33,882 nt of DNA from an uncultured Erythrobacter sp. Lineage in GTDB: Bacteria; Pseudomonadota; Alphaproteobacteria; Sphingomonadales; Sphingomonadaceae. The number at the start of each line of letters is the position of its first letter. The first letter of the stretch is position 1. Below are positions 23,892-32,154 of this stretch, piece by piece. The stretch lies in NCBI GenBank assembly GCA_937899785.1, contig CALCCG010000098.1, forward strand, positions 1 to 33,882. The letters are read 5' to 3'. Position numbers and translations under genes: made by a program. The notes beneath the pieces are model-generated. The model was not told where the DNA came from. It ran no database searches and saw only the letters and a list, made by a program, of their open reading frames with translations.

Positions 23892-24854
23892 TTAGCGCGG
23901 GGCCTCGGTGCTTTCGACGAGCTCGGCCACCAGAGCTTCGATATCGCGGCCCTCGATCTCGGCGGCGGGCGATAGCGTGAGGCGGTGGCGCAACACTGGC
24001 ACGGCGAGCGCTTTGACATCATCAGGTATGGTGTAGGCGCGGCCCTCCAGCGCGGCTCGCGCCCGCGCGGCGTTGGCCAGCAGCACGGCGGCGCGGGGGC
24101 TTGCGCCGACCGACAGTTCGGAATGATCGCGCGTTGCGCGCACCAACCGCACGACATAGCCGGTGATCTCCTCCGCCACCGTCACCTGATCCAGCGCCGC
24201 GGTTGCTGCGGTCAGCTTGGTCGCATCAGCGACCGCGCTCACCCCGAGTTCGGCGGGCCGTTGCGGACCTTGCCGCTTGCCATAATCGGTGACGATCCGG
24301 GTCTCCTCGGCCTCGTCGGGATAGGGCACGAGCAGCTTGAAAAGGAAGCGGTCCAGTTGGGCTTCAGGCAAGGGGTACACGCCCTGGTTCTCGATCGGGT
24401 TTTGCGTCGCGACCACCATGAAGTGCGCGGGCAGACCGTGTGTCTCACCATCGAGCGTCACGCGGCGTTCCTGCATAGCTTCGAGCAGGGCGGCTTGGGT
24501 CTTGGGCGGCGTGCGGTTGATCTCATCGGCGAGCAAGAGCTCGCAGAAGATCGGCCCGCGAGTAAGCGTGAATTGGCTGGTCTGGAAGTTGAACAGGTTC
24601 GAGCCCAGAATATCACCCGGCAGCAGGTCCGGGGTGAATTGAATCCTCCCAAAATCGAGACCCAAAGCGGTCGCAAAGCTTTGCGCAAGGAACGTCTTCG
24701 CGGTTCCGGGTGGGCCCTCCATCAGCACATGGCCTTGCGCGATCATCGCGATCAGCAATTGATCAATCATCGCGTCTTGCCCGATAATGGCCTTGGCGGT
24801 TTCGGCGCGTATGCCGTCCGCGAGAGCGCGCAATTCTTCAAGAGTCATGCTCAT
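23892..24854 (-). CDS. moxR: MoxR-family AAA+ ATPase
   Basis: ATP-driven chaperone of 320 residues, thought to load metals or remodel protein complexes together with vWA/DUF58 proteins. Walker A is GPPGTAKT (47-54), Walker B LLLADEINR (107-115), sensor 1 VVATQNPIE and the arginine-finger/lid region SVGASPRAAVLL. All residues expected for ATP hydrolysis are present. ATG 24854 overlaps the DUF4350 stop by four bases. It is the mechanistic centre of the surrounding eight-gene operon. Confidence 0.96.
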   Translation of the reverse strand: MSMTLEELRALADGIRAETAKAIIGQDAMIDQLLIAMIAQGHVLMEGPPGTAKTFLAQSFATALGLDFGRIQFTPDLLPGDILGSNLFNFQTSQFTLTRGPIFCELLLADEINRTPPKTQAALLEAMQERRVTLDGETHGLPAHFMVVATQNPIENQGVYPLPEAQLDRFLFKLLVPYPDEAEETRIVTDYGKRQGPQRPAELGVSAVADATKLTAATAALDQVTVAEEITGYVVRLVRATRDHSELSVGASPRAAVLLANAARARAALEGRAYTIPDDVKALAVPVLRHRLTLSPAAEIEGRDIEALVAELVESTEAPR

Positions 24855-26269
24855 TCTTGGTGACTTTCCCTGTTTTCGCCGGAGGGCCGGAGTGCCTGAT
24901 CGCTAAGCGCGCGCGCGGCGCGCAAGATATCGCCGGGTGTCGATGCGGTGCGCAGCTCGTTGCAACGCTGTGTGAAAGACGGTTCGTGCGGATGGCGAAC
25001 CGCAAGCGCTGCGTTGATCGCGTCGGTTTCAGGTTTGGCCAGGCCAAGCGAGCGCGCGATGCGTTTGGCGCTGAGCGCGATATAGGGTTCCACAAGCAGC
25101 GGCAAGCGTCCCGCACGCAGGATCAAATCCGCGCCGTTGGCGACCAGCCGCGCCTTGCCAAAGGCGGTCTCGCGCTCACGCGACGCGGCGGGCCCAAAGC
25201 GCAGGAACCCCCGCCAGCCAACAATCAGCATCGCCAGAACCAGACAGATCGTCGCGGCCACAAAGGGTGGCTGAAACGCCAGCGTCAACAGGTTCATCGC
25301 CCCGCCAAACCCGTTGAGCGTAAGGTCAAAGACGACGCCGTCAAATTCGCCCCAATCCATGTTCCTGACCAGCGAAAGCGCCGCTGTTGCGCGCGTTCTG
25401 TCCGCCAGGCCCCAATTGTTCATAAGGTCTGGTTCGACCACAAAGACGACCCAATTGGATGGCTCGTACTCGTCCGAAAGCCGATCATCTGGGTCTTCGT
25501 AATAGGAATCCTGTTCGTAGCTGAACGCGATCATGCGCCCCGCCTGATCCAGCACGACCGGTTTGCGGTTAGCGGAGGCTTCGGCGTAGAAGCCGACCGA
25601 AGTCGGCAGCGATCCGCTCACTTCGTCAAGCGGGTACAGCGTTGAAAAGGACTGCGGGTCGTCGGTGAGATCGGGCCGCTGCGCGGACCTCGCGCCGCGT
25701 TCGCCGCGACCATCAAGCTCCAGCAATGGATCAGCGATCCCGTCGTCCTCATCCGACTGCTCTTTGGTGCCGCCGCGTTTCAAGTCGATCGCGAGCAGAC
25801 CCTCTTCCTCTTCGGCCCAATTGGGAGAGCTGAAGCCGCTGATCAGGACCCAGCCGTCTTTGACGGTTTCGGGTTCGATCGAACGCGTGAAAAAGCGCGA
25901 GGGCAGAGCGTCCCACTTGGGCAGAATAACCAGCGTCGGGCCGAGATATTCACGCCGGTCGATGATCGCGGTGAGTTCTTCAGGGTCCATATAATGCGGG
26001 GGGGTAAGGACCAGAAGATCGTTCGTCTCCAGCCCGCGTGTCTCGCGCGAGCGGGTGACCTCGAAGCCATCGGCCTCGACCAGTTCGACCAGCGCGGAAA
26101 AACCGTTGAGACCTTTTGAGGCGGAATGCGCGCGCCCGTTATTGTTGTCAGGAGCCCAGGGATCGCCCATTGCGATCAGATAGAGGATGGCAAGAAACAC
26201 GCCAAAGCCCACGACTATGAGCGCAAGCAAGCCGGCGCGGCTGAACGGGGAAGCGGCGCGCTCGCTCAC
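24851..26269 (-). CDS. DUF4350 membrane protein
   Basis: A 472-residue protein with one helix near the N-terminus (about 11-33) and one near residue 340, framing a large soluble, acidic, presumably periplasmic part. The DUF4350 pattern is visible in KGLNGFSALVELVEADGFEV with LLVLTPP a few strands later. The C-terminal cytoplasmic region (about 360-472) is helical and charged. GTG 26269 overlaps the DUF4129 stop (GTGA). Function is unknown; the family co-occurs with MoxR and DUF4129 proteins. Confidence 0.85.
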   Translation of the reverse strand: MSERAASPFSRAGLLALIVVGFGVFLAILYLIAMGDPWAPDNNNGRAHSASKGLNGFSALVELVEADGFEVTRSRETRGLETNDLLVLTPPHYMDPEELTAIIDRREYLGPTLVILPKWDALPSRFFTRSIEPETVKDGWVLISGFSSPNWAEEEEGLLAIDLKRGGTKEQSDEDDGIADPLLELDGRGERGARSAQRPDLTDDPQSFSTLYPLDEVSGSLPTSVGFYAEASANRKPVVLDQAGRMIAFSYEQDSYYEDPDDRLSDEYEPSNWVVFVVEPDLMNNWGLADRTRATAALSLVRNMDWGEFDGVVFDLTLNGFGGAMNLLTLAFQPPFVAATICLVLAMLIVGWRGFLRFGPAASRERETAFGKARLVANGADLILRAGRLPLLVEPYIALSAKRIARSLGLAKPETDAINAALAVRHPHEPSFTQRCNELRTASTPGDILRAARALSDQALRPSGENRESHQE

Positions 26270-27018
26270 GCTGTTCCTGCCATTTGCATGGGATTGCCCT
26301 TCGATCGTCCGGCGTCAATGCGGGCGAGCGCAAAGTCCGCATAGGCCGAGCGCGCGGTCTCCCAGTCGTCCCGGGTGAGCGTTTTGAGCGCGAACAGGCT
26401 GCGCTCCACAGCCTCGCTGATAACCGCAAAGGCGCGCCGCGCGGCGTCGGATAGCCGGGGCAGCGCGGCCAGTTCGCGCGCGGTGCTCGACGGGTCGACC
26501 CATTCGGGGCGCGCGGCGGCAATTTGCCCAACACTGCGCTGAAGCAGGAGGCGCGCGGCCTCATCAAACCGCCCTTCGGCGGCCAGGCGGTCCGCGTCTT
26601 CGAGCAGAGCCAGGCTTTCCTCGCGATCGGGCTGCCAGTCAGGTTCTGTTTCCAGCTCAACTCTGGCGCCGCTGCGCCGGTCAGCCAGCGGCCCAATCAA
26701 CCGCGCAACGCCGTACACGACAAAAGCGACGATCAGCACCACGAAGGCCCATTTGAGCACGTCCCAATAGTCGGTCATAAACCGCCCAACTGGCCCAAAG
26801 ATGTCGGCCAGCCATTCGAAGAGATCGTTCAGCCAGTTTTCAAACCAAGAGGGTTCGCGCGGCTCAATCTCTTTCAGCTTCAGCTGGGCAAACTGGGTGT
26901 CAGCGTCGGCCCGGATCGCTTCATATTCGTCCGGCAAGTCCACGCGCGAGGCGTCGACCGGGTTCGCGACCTGGGCCGGCGGTTGCGTCGTTTGATAGCT
27001 GGAAACCCCAATGGTCAT
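26266..27018 (-). CDS. DUF4129 membrane protein, first gene of the MoxR operon
   Basis: A 250-residue protein with a tryptophan-rich amphipathic segment (ENWLNDLFEWLADIFG), one membrane helix at about 89-110, and a cytoplasmic DUF4129 domain (about 150-230) with LAALPRLSDAARRAF. No signal peptide is seen, so the N-terminal part probably faces the periplasm with N-out topology. The DUF4129 domain is otherwise found at the end of transglutaminase-like proteins. ATG 27018 lacks a clear ribosome site. The gap to prephenate dehydratase upstream is 96 bases, so read-through from that gene is possible. Confidence 0.82.
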   Translation of the reverse strand: MTIGVSSYQTTQPPAQVANPVDASRVDLPDEYEAIRADADTQFAQLKLKEIEPREPSWFENWLNDLFEWLADIFGPVGRFMTDYWDVLKWAFVVLIVAFVVYGVARLIGPLADRRSGARVELETEPDWQPDREESLALLEDADRLAAEGRFDEAARLLLQRSVGQIAAARPEWVDPSSTARELAALPRLSDAARRAFAVISEAVERSLFALKTLTRDDWETARSAYADFALARIDAGRSKGNPMQMAGTA

Positions 27019-27114
27019 GCAATCCAGTTGGTGGCACGCCGCAAGTCCCTGCGCAACCGAAGAAATTCGGTCAAAGCGCGGCGGACTGGCACACCTCCTC
27101 TTATCGTCGCCGGT

Positions 27115-28035
27115 TTAGCCCCGCGGGCGCGCCTGATGATAGGTCCCAAGGATGCGCAATTCCTTGGAATGAAACGCGCATTCTTCCAGCGCGCGGTCGA
27201 CCGCCGGATCGCCCGGTGTTCCGATGATATCGGCGTAGAACCGGGTGGCGGAAAAACTGGTTCCCTCCTGGTAGCTCTCCAGCTTTGTCATGTTCACGCC
27301 ATTTGTCGCAAAGCCACCCATCGCCTTGTAGAGCGCGGCGGGAATGTTCTTCACTTCAAAAACGAAGGTGGTCATCGCCGGGCGGTCGGTGTCGTTGGTC
27401 AGAAAGGTCGGCTGGTCCGCGAGGATGACGAAACGGGTCATATTATCGTGGCTGTCCTCAACATGGGTTTGGAGGATTTCGAGCCCATAGAGCTCCGCCG
27501 CGATGGCCGGGGCGATCGCGCCCAGCCTGGGATCCGCGCGCTCCGCCACAAAGGCTGCGGCGCCCGCTGTGTCGGCGTAGCTGAGCGGTACAATGCCACG
27601 CTCACGCAGGAACAACCGCGATTGGCCAAGCGCTTGCGGGTGGCTGTAGGCCGCCTCGATTGTGTCATGCGGGCCGTGTGGCAATCCACTCTCAAGCGCT
27701 GGCGCCATCAGCGCGTGGTGGATCGGCATAAAATACTCGCCCACAATTGAAAGCCCGCTTTCCGGCAACAGAAAGTGGATGTCGGCGACTCGCCCATGCT
27801 GCGAATTCTCAATCGGAATGATGGCCTCACCCGCTCGCCCATCTCTGACCGCGTCCAACGCGTCTTCGAAGCTAAAGCAAGGAAGGGGCAGCGCTTCGGG
27901 GCGCGCTTCGCTGGCGGCGCGGTGCGAATTGGCACCGGGCGAACCCTGAAAGGCGATTGCCCGCGCCGGCTCGCGCGCCGCGTTGGCGCGCATCTCATCG
28001 ACGATTGGCAAAGCGGGACCCGGGAAACTGCGCAT
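27115..28035 (-). CDS. pheA: Prephenate dehydratase
   Basis: Converts prephenate to phenylpyruvate in phenylalanine synthesis. The monofunctional 306-residue form has two catalytic lobes (AIAFQGSPGANSHRAA at 27-42 and IIPIENSQHGRVADIH at 72-87). The catalytic TRF is at 200-202, and a C-terminal ACT domain for feedback binding of phenylalanine runs from about residue 220, with LESYQEG in place of the common ESRP motif. No chorismate mutase domain is attached. ATG 28035 gives the N-terminus MRSFPGPALPIVDEM; there is no strong ribosome site. The open frame continues to 28845 only as antisense to the cytochrome gene. Confidence 0.95.
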   Translation of the reverse strand: MRSFPGPALPIVDEMRANAAREPARAIAFQGSPGANSHRAASEARPEALPLPCFSFEDALDAVRDGRAGEAIIPIENSQHGRVADIHFLLPESGLSIVGEYFMPIHHALMAPALESGLPHGPHDTIEAAYSHPQALGQSRLFLRERGIVPLSYADTAGAAAFVAERADPRLGAIAPAIAAELYGLEILQTHVEDSHDNMTRFVILADQPTFLTNDTDRPAMTTFVFEVKNIPAALYKAMGGFATNGVNMTKLESYQEGTSFSATRFYADIIGTPGDPAVDRALEECAFHSKELRILGTYHQARPRG

Positions 28036-28173
28036 AGGGGCGCTGCTAAAGGTGCAAGAGGTGCGCGGCAAGCGGAGTTGTGCAGGGTTTTTGCCATCTT
28101 GCACGTATTGCACCAATTGGTGATGTGATCTCTCTTGCGCGCGTGCAGGGGGCAGATTAATGGGGCGACCGGG

Positions 28174-28869
28174 ATGACTGATCAAACACACACGGACGCG
28201 AGCACCGAGGGCCAGCAGGCTGGGGGCGATCTCTTCAACACGGCGGCGGGCTGGGTGCTTTTTGCCGCGGGTCTTGGACTGGGTTTTGCGATCCTTTCGG
28301 ACAAGTATTTCCACGGCAGCACACCCGAACGTCCGGAAGAGCTGGGCTATGTCATCGAAGGCGTCGAGGATGAAAGCGGCGGCGCAGCGGTTGAAATGAC
28401 GATGGCTGAGGCGCTGACGCTGGTGACGATTGAGCAGGGCGAGAAAGTTTACGCCAAATGCGCGTCTTGCCACACGATCGCGCCGGGCGGCGCGAACGGG
28501 GTTGGTCCGAACTTGCACAATATCATGGGCGCCAGTGTTGGTGCGCGCTCCGGCTTTGCCTATTCCTCCGGGATGTCCGCCAAGGGTGGCCAGTGGGGCT
28601 GGGAAGAGATGAACGCATGGCTTAAGCGCCCCAGCGCCTATGTTGAGGGCACCAAAATGAGCTTTGCCGGTCTGTCCAAGATCGAAGACCGGGCCGCCGT
28701 TGCCTTGTTTATGAACGGCCCGGATGGCGCTCTGCAGTTGCCGGAGTTCACCCCACCCGCAGCGGAAACCAGCGAAGAAGCGGCGGATGAAGCGGCGGTG
28801 GAACAGGCCGAAGCGAACCAGAATGACGCCGAAGCCACATCGCAAGCCACCGCCGAAGCCGAAGCGTAG
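28174..28869 (+). CDS. Membrane-anchored cytochrome c (CycM/c552-like)
   Basis: Electron carrier between the bc1 complex and terminal oxidase, bound to the inner membrane by an uncleaved N-terminal helix (GWVLFAAGLGLGFAILSD, 26-43). The 231 residues hold one class I haem site, CASCH (96-100), with Met162 of GTKMSFAGL as axial ligand. The C-terminal 40 residues are almost entirely Ala, Glu, Asp, Thr and Gln, an acidic low-complexity tail not needed for the fold. ATG 28174 is chosen; the 13 extra codons from 28135 have no ribosome site. It is divergent from prephenate dehydratase across 138 bases. Confidence 0.94.
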   Translation: MTDQTHTDASTEGQQAGGDLFNTAAGWVLFAAGLGLGFAILSDKYFHGSTPERPEELGYVIEGVEDESGGAAVEMTMAEALTLVTIEQGEKVYAKCASCHTIAPGGANGVGPNLHNIMGASVGARSGFAYSSGMSAKGGQWGWEEMNAWLKRPSAYVEGTKMSFAGLSKIEDRAAVALFMNGPDGALQLPEFTPPAAETSEEAADEAAVEQAEANQNDAEATSQATAEAEA

Positions 28870-28887
28870 CGCCTTGCCGCCGCGCGC

Positions 28888-29553
28888 CTATGCGCGCCCT
28901 TTGAACCCTTGCGCGACCACATACCATTCCGACGAGCCCTTGCGGCTTGCTGGTGGCTTGGCGTGCTTGACGCTGGTGAAGTGCTTTTTCAGCAGCGCAA
29001 GCAGTTCGGTGTCAGTGCCACCGGCTAAGACTTTCGCGACAAACGCGCCGCCTTTTTCCAAAGTCTCGACGGCGAACCACGCGCCCGCTTCGACCAAAGC
29101 CATCGTGCGCAAATGGTCGGTCTGTTTGTGCCCGACCGTGTTTGCCGCCATATCGGAAAGAACCAGGTCCGGCGCTCCGCCCAACGCCCGTTCAAGCGCT
29201 GCAGGCGCGGCGTCATCCATGAAGTCCATTTCAAAGATCGTCACGCCTTCGATCGGCTCGGTGGGAAGAAGGTCTATGCCGACCACACTGGCCTTGGGCG
29301 CTTTGGCGCGCACGACTTGGCTCCAGCCACCCGGAGCGATGCCCAGATCGACCACCCGGCTTGAACCGCGAATGAGCTCAAAGCGTTCGTCCAGTTCGAT
29401 CAGCTTGTAAGCCGCGCGGCTGCGATAACCGTCGGCCTTCGCCTTCTTCACATAAGGGTCGTTGAGCTGGCGTTGGAGCCAACGCGTGGAGCTTTCGGTG
29501 CGTTTCTTTGCGGTCTTGACCCGGCGATCGGGGTTGCGGCCAGATCGGCTCAT
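28888..29553 (-). CDS. rlmE: 23S rRNA 2'-O-methyltransferase RlmE (FtsJ/RrmJ)
   Basis: Methylates the 2'-OH of U2552 (E. coli numbering) in the ribosomal A-loop, using S-adenosylmethionine. The 221 residues show the AdoMet motif VVDLGIAPGGWSQV (67-80) and the K-D-K-E catalytic set as Lys50 (AAYK), Asp134 (LSDMAAN), Lys174 (FVAKVL) and Glu209 (SEWY). The basic N-terminus (RNPDRRVKTAKKR) is common in the alphaproteobacterial form. ATG 29553 follows GGA by 8 bases and lies five bases after the Ppx/GppA gene, so the two share a transcript. Confidence 0.97.
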   Translation of the reverse strand: MSRSGRNPDRRVKTAKKRTESSTRWLQRQLNDPYVKKAKADGYRSRAAYKLIELDERFELIRGSSRVVDLGIAPGGWSQVVRAKAPKASVVGIDLLPTEPIEGVTIFEMDFMDDAAPAALERALGGAPDLVLSDMAANTVGHKQTDHLRTMALVEAGAWFAVETLEKGGAFVAKVLAGGTDTELLALLKKHFTSVKHAKPPASRKGSSEWYVVAQGFKGRA

Positions 29554-29558
29554 CGTAG

Positions 29559-30890
29559 CTATCCTCGCGCGCCATTTTTGCGCGCCGGCTTGTGGTCGGC
29601 GCGGGCCTCGTTGAGCGCCTGTAGCGCTTTCTCGCTTTGCCGCTCGGCGGCCATCAGGCTGCGCAATATGCCTTCGCGAATGCCGCGATCAGCCACACCG
29701 AGCCGGTTAGCGGGCCACAGATCGAGGATCGATTCGAGTATCGCGCATCCCGCCACGACCAGGCTCGCCCGATCTTGGCCGATGCACGGCAGTTCGCTGC
29801 GTTCATCGGGCGACATAGAGGATAAATCGGTGCTGATTGCGCGCATGGCGTGGCTCGGGACGATCAACCCGTCCACGGCCTTGCGATCGTAATGCGGCAA
29901 TTCGAGATGCAGGCTCGCCAGGGTTGTTACCGTACCGCTGGTGCCGAGCAAGCGGATCGAGCGGCTTTGCGCGGCTCCGGCAATGCGCGATGCAAAGGGC
30001 CCAAAGCTATCGGAAACCAGTTCGCGCATCCTTGCATACCGGGCCAGCCGGGCCTCTTCACTGCGATCGTTGCCGCTGACCGTATCGGTGAGTGAGACGA
30101 CCCCCCAGGGTACACTTTGCCAGTCGACAATCCGCGGAATGCGCTCACCCTTGGCGCCGCCGGGTTCGAGCAGAACCAGCTCGGTCGAGCCGCCGCCTAT
30201 GTCAAAGATCATGGCCGGGCCGTCGCCCTCTTCCAAAAGGATATGGCACCCCAGAACGGCAAGGCGCGCTTCTTCTTCGGCGGTTATGATATCAAGAGCG
30301 ATCCCGGTTTCTCGGCGCACGCGCTCGATAAAGGCGGGGCCGTTTTTGGCGCGTCGGCAGGCCTCGGTGGCGACCGAACGAGCCAGGCGAACGTTGCGGC
30401 GGCGCAACTTTTCTGCGCAAACCGACAAGGCGCCCAGCGCGCGATCCATCGCATCATCAGAAAGTCGACCCGTCGTCGCCAGGCCTTCGCCAAGCTTCAC
30501 GACTCGGCTGAAGGCGTCGATAACGGTGAAGTCCTTGCCGGACGGACGCGCGATGAGCAGGCGGCAATTGTTCGTACCAAGATCGAGGGCAGCGTAGGCC
30601 TCGCCGCGTCGCGGAGGGCGCTTTGTGTCGGCAGAGGGTTTCGTGGCGCTCGCCGTCTTGGGCTTGCGCTGGTCTGTGTCCTTGTCGCGATGCGCGGACG
30701 GGCGACGTTCGCTGTCTCGCGGAGCGCCCTGCGAGCGACCGCGTTTCCCCGTTGATCCGCGCTTGCCTTTGCTTTGCGGTTTGTCTTGCTGGAAGGAGCT
30801 TTTGTAGCGGAAGTCGGCTACTTTGCCGGACGTGTTACTCCTTTTTGTTCCAGCGCTCCTGTCCTCGCCCGGCGGAAGCGTATCCGCCAT
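29559..30890 (-). CDS. Ppx/GppA family phosphatase with basic N-terminal extension
   Basis: Exopolyphosphatase/guanosine pentaphosphate phosphatase of the actin-like ATPase fold. It hydrolyses polyphosphate or converts pppGpp to ppGpp. The phosphate-binding motifs are ALDLGTNNCRLLIA (101-114) and IFDIGGGSTELVL near residue 226. The first 97 residues are an unstructured stretch dominated by Lys, Arg, Ser, Pro and Gly, likely to bind RNA or polyphosphate. The conserved domain starts after PPRRGEAYA. Only the Ppx_GppA domain is present, without the C-terminal HD domain of long Ppx. It is co-transcribed with rlmE, which is common in alphaproteobacteria. Confidence 0.93.
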   Translation of the reverse strand: MADTLPPGEDRSAGTKRSNTSGKVADFRYKSSFQQDKPQSKGKRGSTGKRGRSQGAPRDSERRPSAHRDKDTDQRKPKTASATKPSADTKRPPRRGEAYAALDLGTNNCRLLIARPSGKDFTVIDAFSRVVKLGEGLATTGRLSDDAMDRALGALSVCAEKLRRRNVRLARSVATEACRRAKNGPAFIERVRRETGIALDIITAEEEARLAVLGCHILLEEGDGPAMIFDIGGGSTELVLLEPGGAKGERIPRIVDWQSVPWGVVSLTDTVSGNDRSEEARLARYARMRELVSDSFGPFASRIAGAAQSRSIRLLGTSGTVTTLASLHLELPHYDRKAVDGLIVPSHAMRAISTDLSSMSPDERSELPCIGQDRASLVVAGCAILESILDLWPANRLGVADRGIREGILRSLMAAERQSEKALQALNEARADHKPARKNGARG

Positions 30891-31027
30891 AAGTCAAATC
30901 TTTCGCATCACTTGCGCAAGAATGCGCAGGCACTTGCTGGAAAAGCTAACGCAAGCGGACCGATTGAGCAAGCGCGGCGATTCGGCGCCGCTCTTATGGC
31001 GCGGCTATGGCTGATGCGCGCTGACCC

Positions 31028-31056
31028 TTGACCTTAATCGAACTCAAAACTAGATG
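31028..31056 (+). promoter_or_regulatory. Promoter of tRNA-Gln
   Basis: TTGACC (31028-31033), a 17-base spacer and TAGATG (31051-31056). The start point would be near 31063, about 50 bases before the mature tRNA. The -35 is good and the -10 moderate. Confidence 0.5.
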
Positions 31057-31110
31057 CGCGGCTCGCTTGGTAGCGCAGGCCTTCGCCGCGCGGGCCAAAG
31101 CCAGGCTCCT

Positions 31111-31184
31111 TGCCCCGTCGTCTAATGGTAAGACTACGGACTCTGACTCCGTCAATTGAGGTTCGAATCCTCACGGGGCATCCA
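31111..31184 (+). tRNA. trnQ: tRNA-Gln(CTG)
   Basis: A complete cloverleaf of 74 bases with CCA encoded. The acceptor arms are TGCCCCG (31111-31117) and CGGGGCA (31174-31180), with discriminator T and CCA after them. The anticodon stem is ACGGA/TCCGT around loop CTCTGAC, giving anticodon CTG, which reads CAG (Gln). The T arm GAGGTTCGAATCCTC is intact. The LOG-family gene starts 75 bases downstream. Confidence 0.97.
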
Positions 31185-31259
31185 GCCGTTTCCAACTCGC
31201 ATGAGTGTTGCCCGCATAGCCGCTTGCCGGTCCACGCGCGCGGGCCTAGAGCCAGCGTC

Positions 31260-32138
31260 ATGGACAAGAAGCCCACCGAACACGACCTCTCCGATCGCAA
31301 GTTCTACCGCGCCGGCGAGGAAAGCCGTTTTGCCGAAGAAGCGCCCGATCGCACCCCCCAGACCGAGCATCCGGCCTACAAGCTAGCGTTCCGCGACACC
31401 GACTTCCTGCTGCGCGACGAATTGCGTCCGGTGCGTTTCCAACTGGAGCTTTTGAAACCGGAGATGCTGCTCGACGAAGCGCGCGTCGGCTCGACTCTCG
31501 TGATGTACGGATCGGCGCGCATCCCCTCGCCTAAGGAAGCGCAGGCCAAGATTGACGCAGCGAAGGGGAAGGGAGACTACGAAGAGAAGGTGGCCGAGCG
31601 CCTCGCCGCCAAGGCCAAGTATTACGAAGAAGCCTACAAGCTTTCGCGCATGGTGTCCGAAAAGGCGATCATAGAGGATGGCAAGCGCCAGTTCGTGGTT
31701 GTGACCGGAGGCGGTCCGTCGATCATGGAAGCCGGAAATCGCGGCGCCAGCGATGCAGGTTCGGAAAGCATTGGGCTTAACATCATCCTCCCGCATGAGC
31801 AGGCGCCCAACTCTTACGTGACGCCCTATCTCAGCCTCAATTTCCACTATTTCGCTCTGCGCAAGATGCATTTCCTTCTGCGCGCGCGGGCGGTTGCGGT
31901 CTTTCCCGGCGGATTTGGGACGTTTGACGAGATGTTCGAGCTGTTGACTCTGGTGCAGACGGGCAAAATGAAGCCGCTTCCGATCCTGCTGTTCGGGCGC
32001 GAATTTTGGGAGCGAGTGATCGATTTCGAAGCGATCGCGGAAGAAGGCACAATTTCGCAGAAAGATCTCGACCTGTTTCAATGGTGCGAAACCGCCGATG
32101 AGGCCTGGGCGCACATCGCTGCGTTCTACGAACTCTAA
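31260..32138 (+). CDS. LOG-family protein (putative nucleoside-5'-monophosphate phosphoribohydrolase)
   Basis: Rossmann-fold protein related to the cytokinin-activating LOG enzymes. It probably cleaves the N-glycosidic bond of AMP or related nucleotides. In 292 residues the motifs are TGGGPSIMEAGNRGA (149-163) and PGGFGTFDEMFE (216-227), where Glu224 is the conserved catalytic-site residue. The first 80 residues and the loop at 91-115 make it longer than plant LOG, typical of the proteobacterial long type. ATG 31260 is chosen since the longer frame to 31110 would read through the tRNA. No strong ribosome site is visible. Confidence 0.9.
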   Translation: MDKKPTEHDLSDRKFYRAGEESRFAEEAPDRTPQTEHPAYKLAFRDTDFLLRDELRPVRFQLELLKPEMLLDEARVGSTLVMYGSARIPSPKEAQAKIDAAKGKGDYEEKVAERLAAKAKYYEEAYKLSRMVSEKAIIEDGKRQFVVVTGGGPSIMEAGNRGASDAGSESIGLNIILPHEQAPNSYVTPYLSLNFHYFALRKMHFLLRARAVAVFPGGFGTFDEMFELLTLVQTGKMKPLPILLFGREFWERVIDFEAIAEEGTISQKDLDLFQWCETADEAWAHIAAFYEL

Positions 32139-32154
32139 GGCCAAAGCCGATGGC

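Noticed and set aside
26524..27750. 408-codon plus-strand open frame across DUF4129 and prephenate dehydratase
   Set aside because: It spans two recognised genes antisense plus the gap between them and has no recognisable domain.
28036..28845. Long minus-strand open frame extending prephenate dehydratase
   Set aside because: It is antisense to the cytochrome c gene, has no family sequence, and the dehydratase begins at 28035.
28870..28887. GC-rich inverted repeat between the cytochrome and rlmE stops as a bidirectional terminator
   Set aside because: GCGCGC arms are frequent by chance at this GC content and no T-run follows on either strand.
31110..31259. Upstream extension of the LOG-family frame
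   Set aside because: It would translate the tRNA-Gln gene; the family N-terminus fits ATG 31260.
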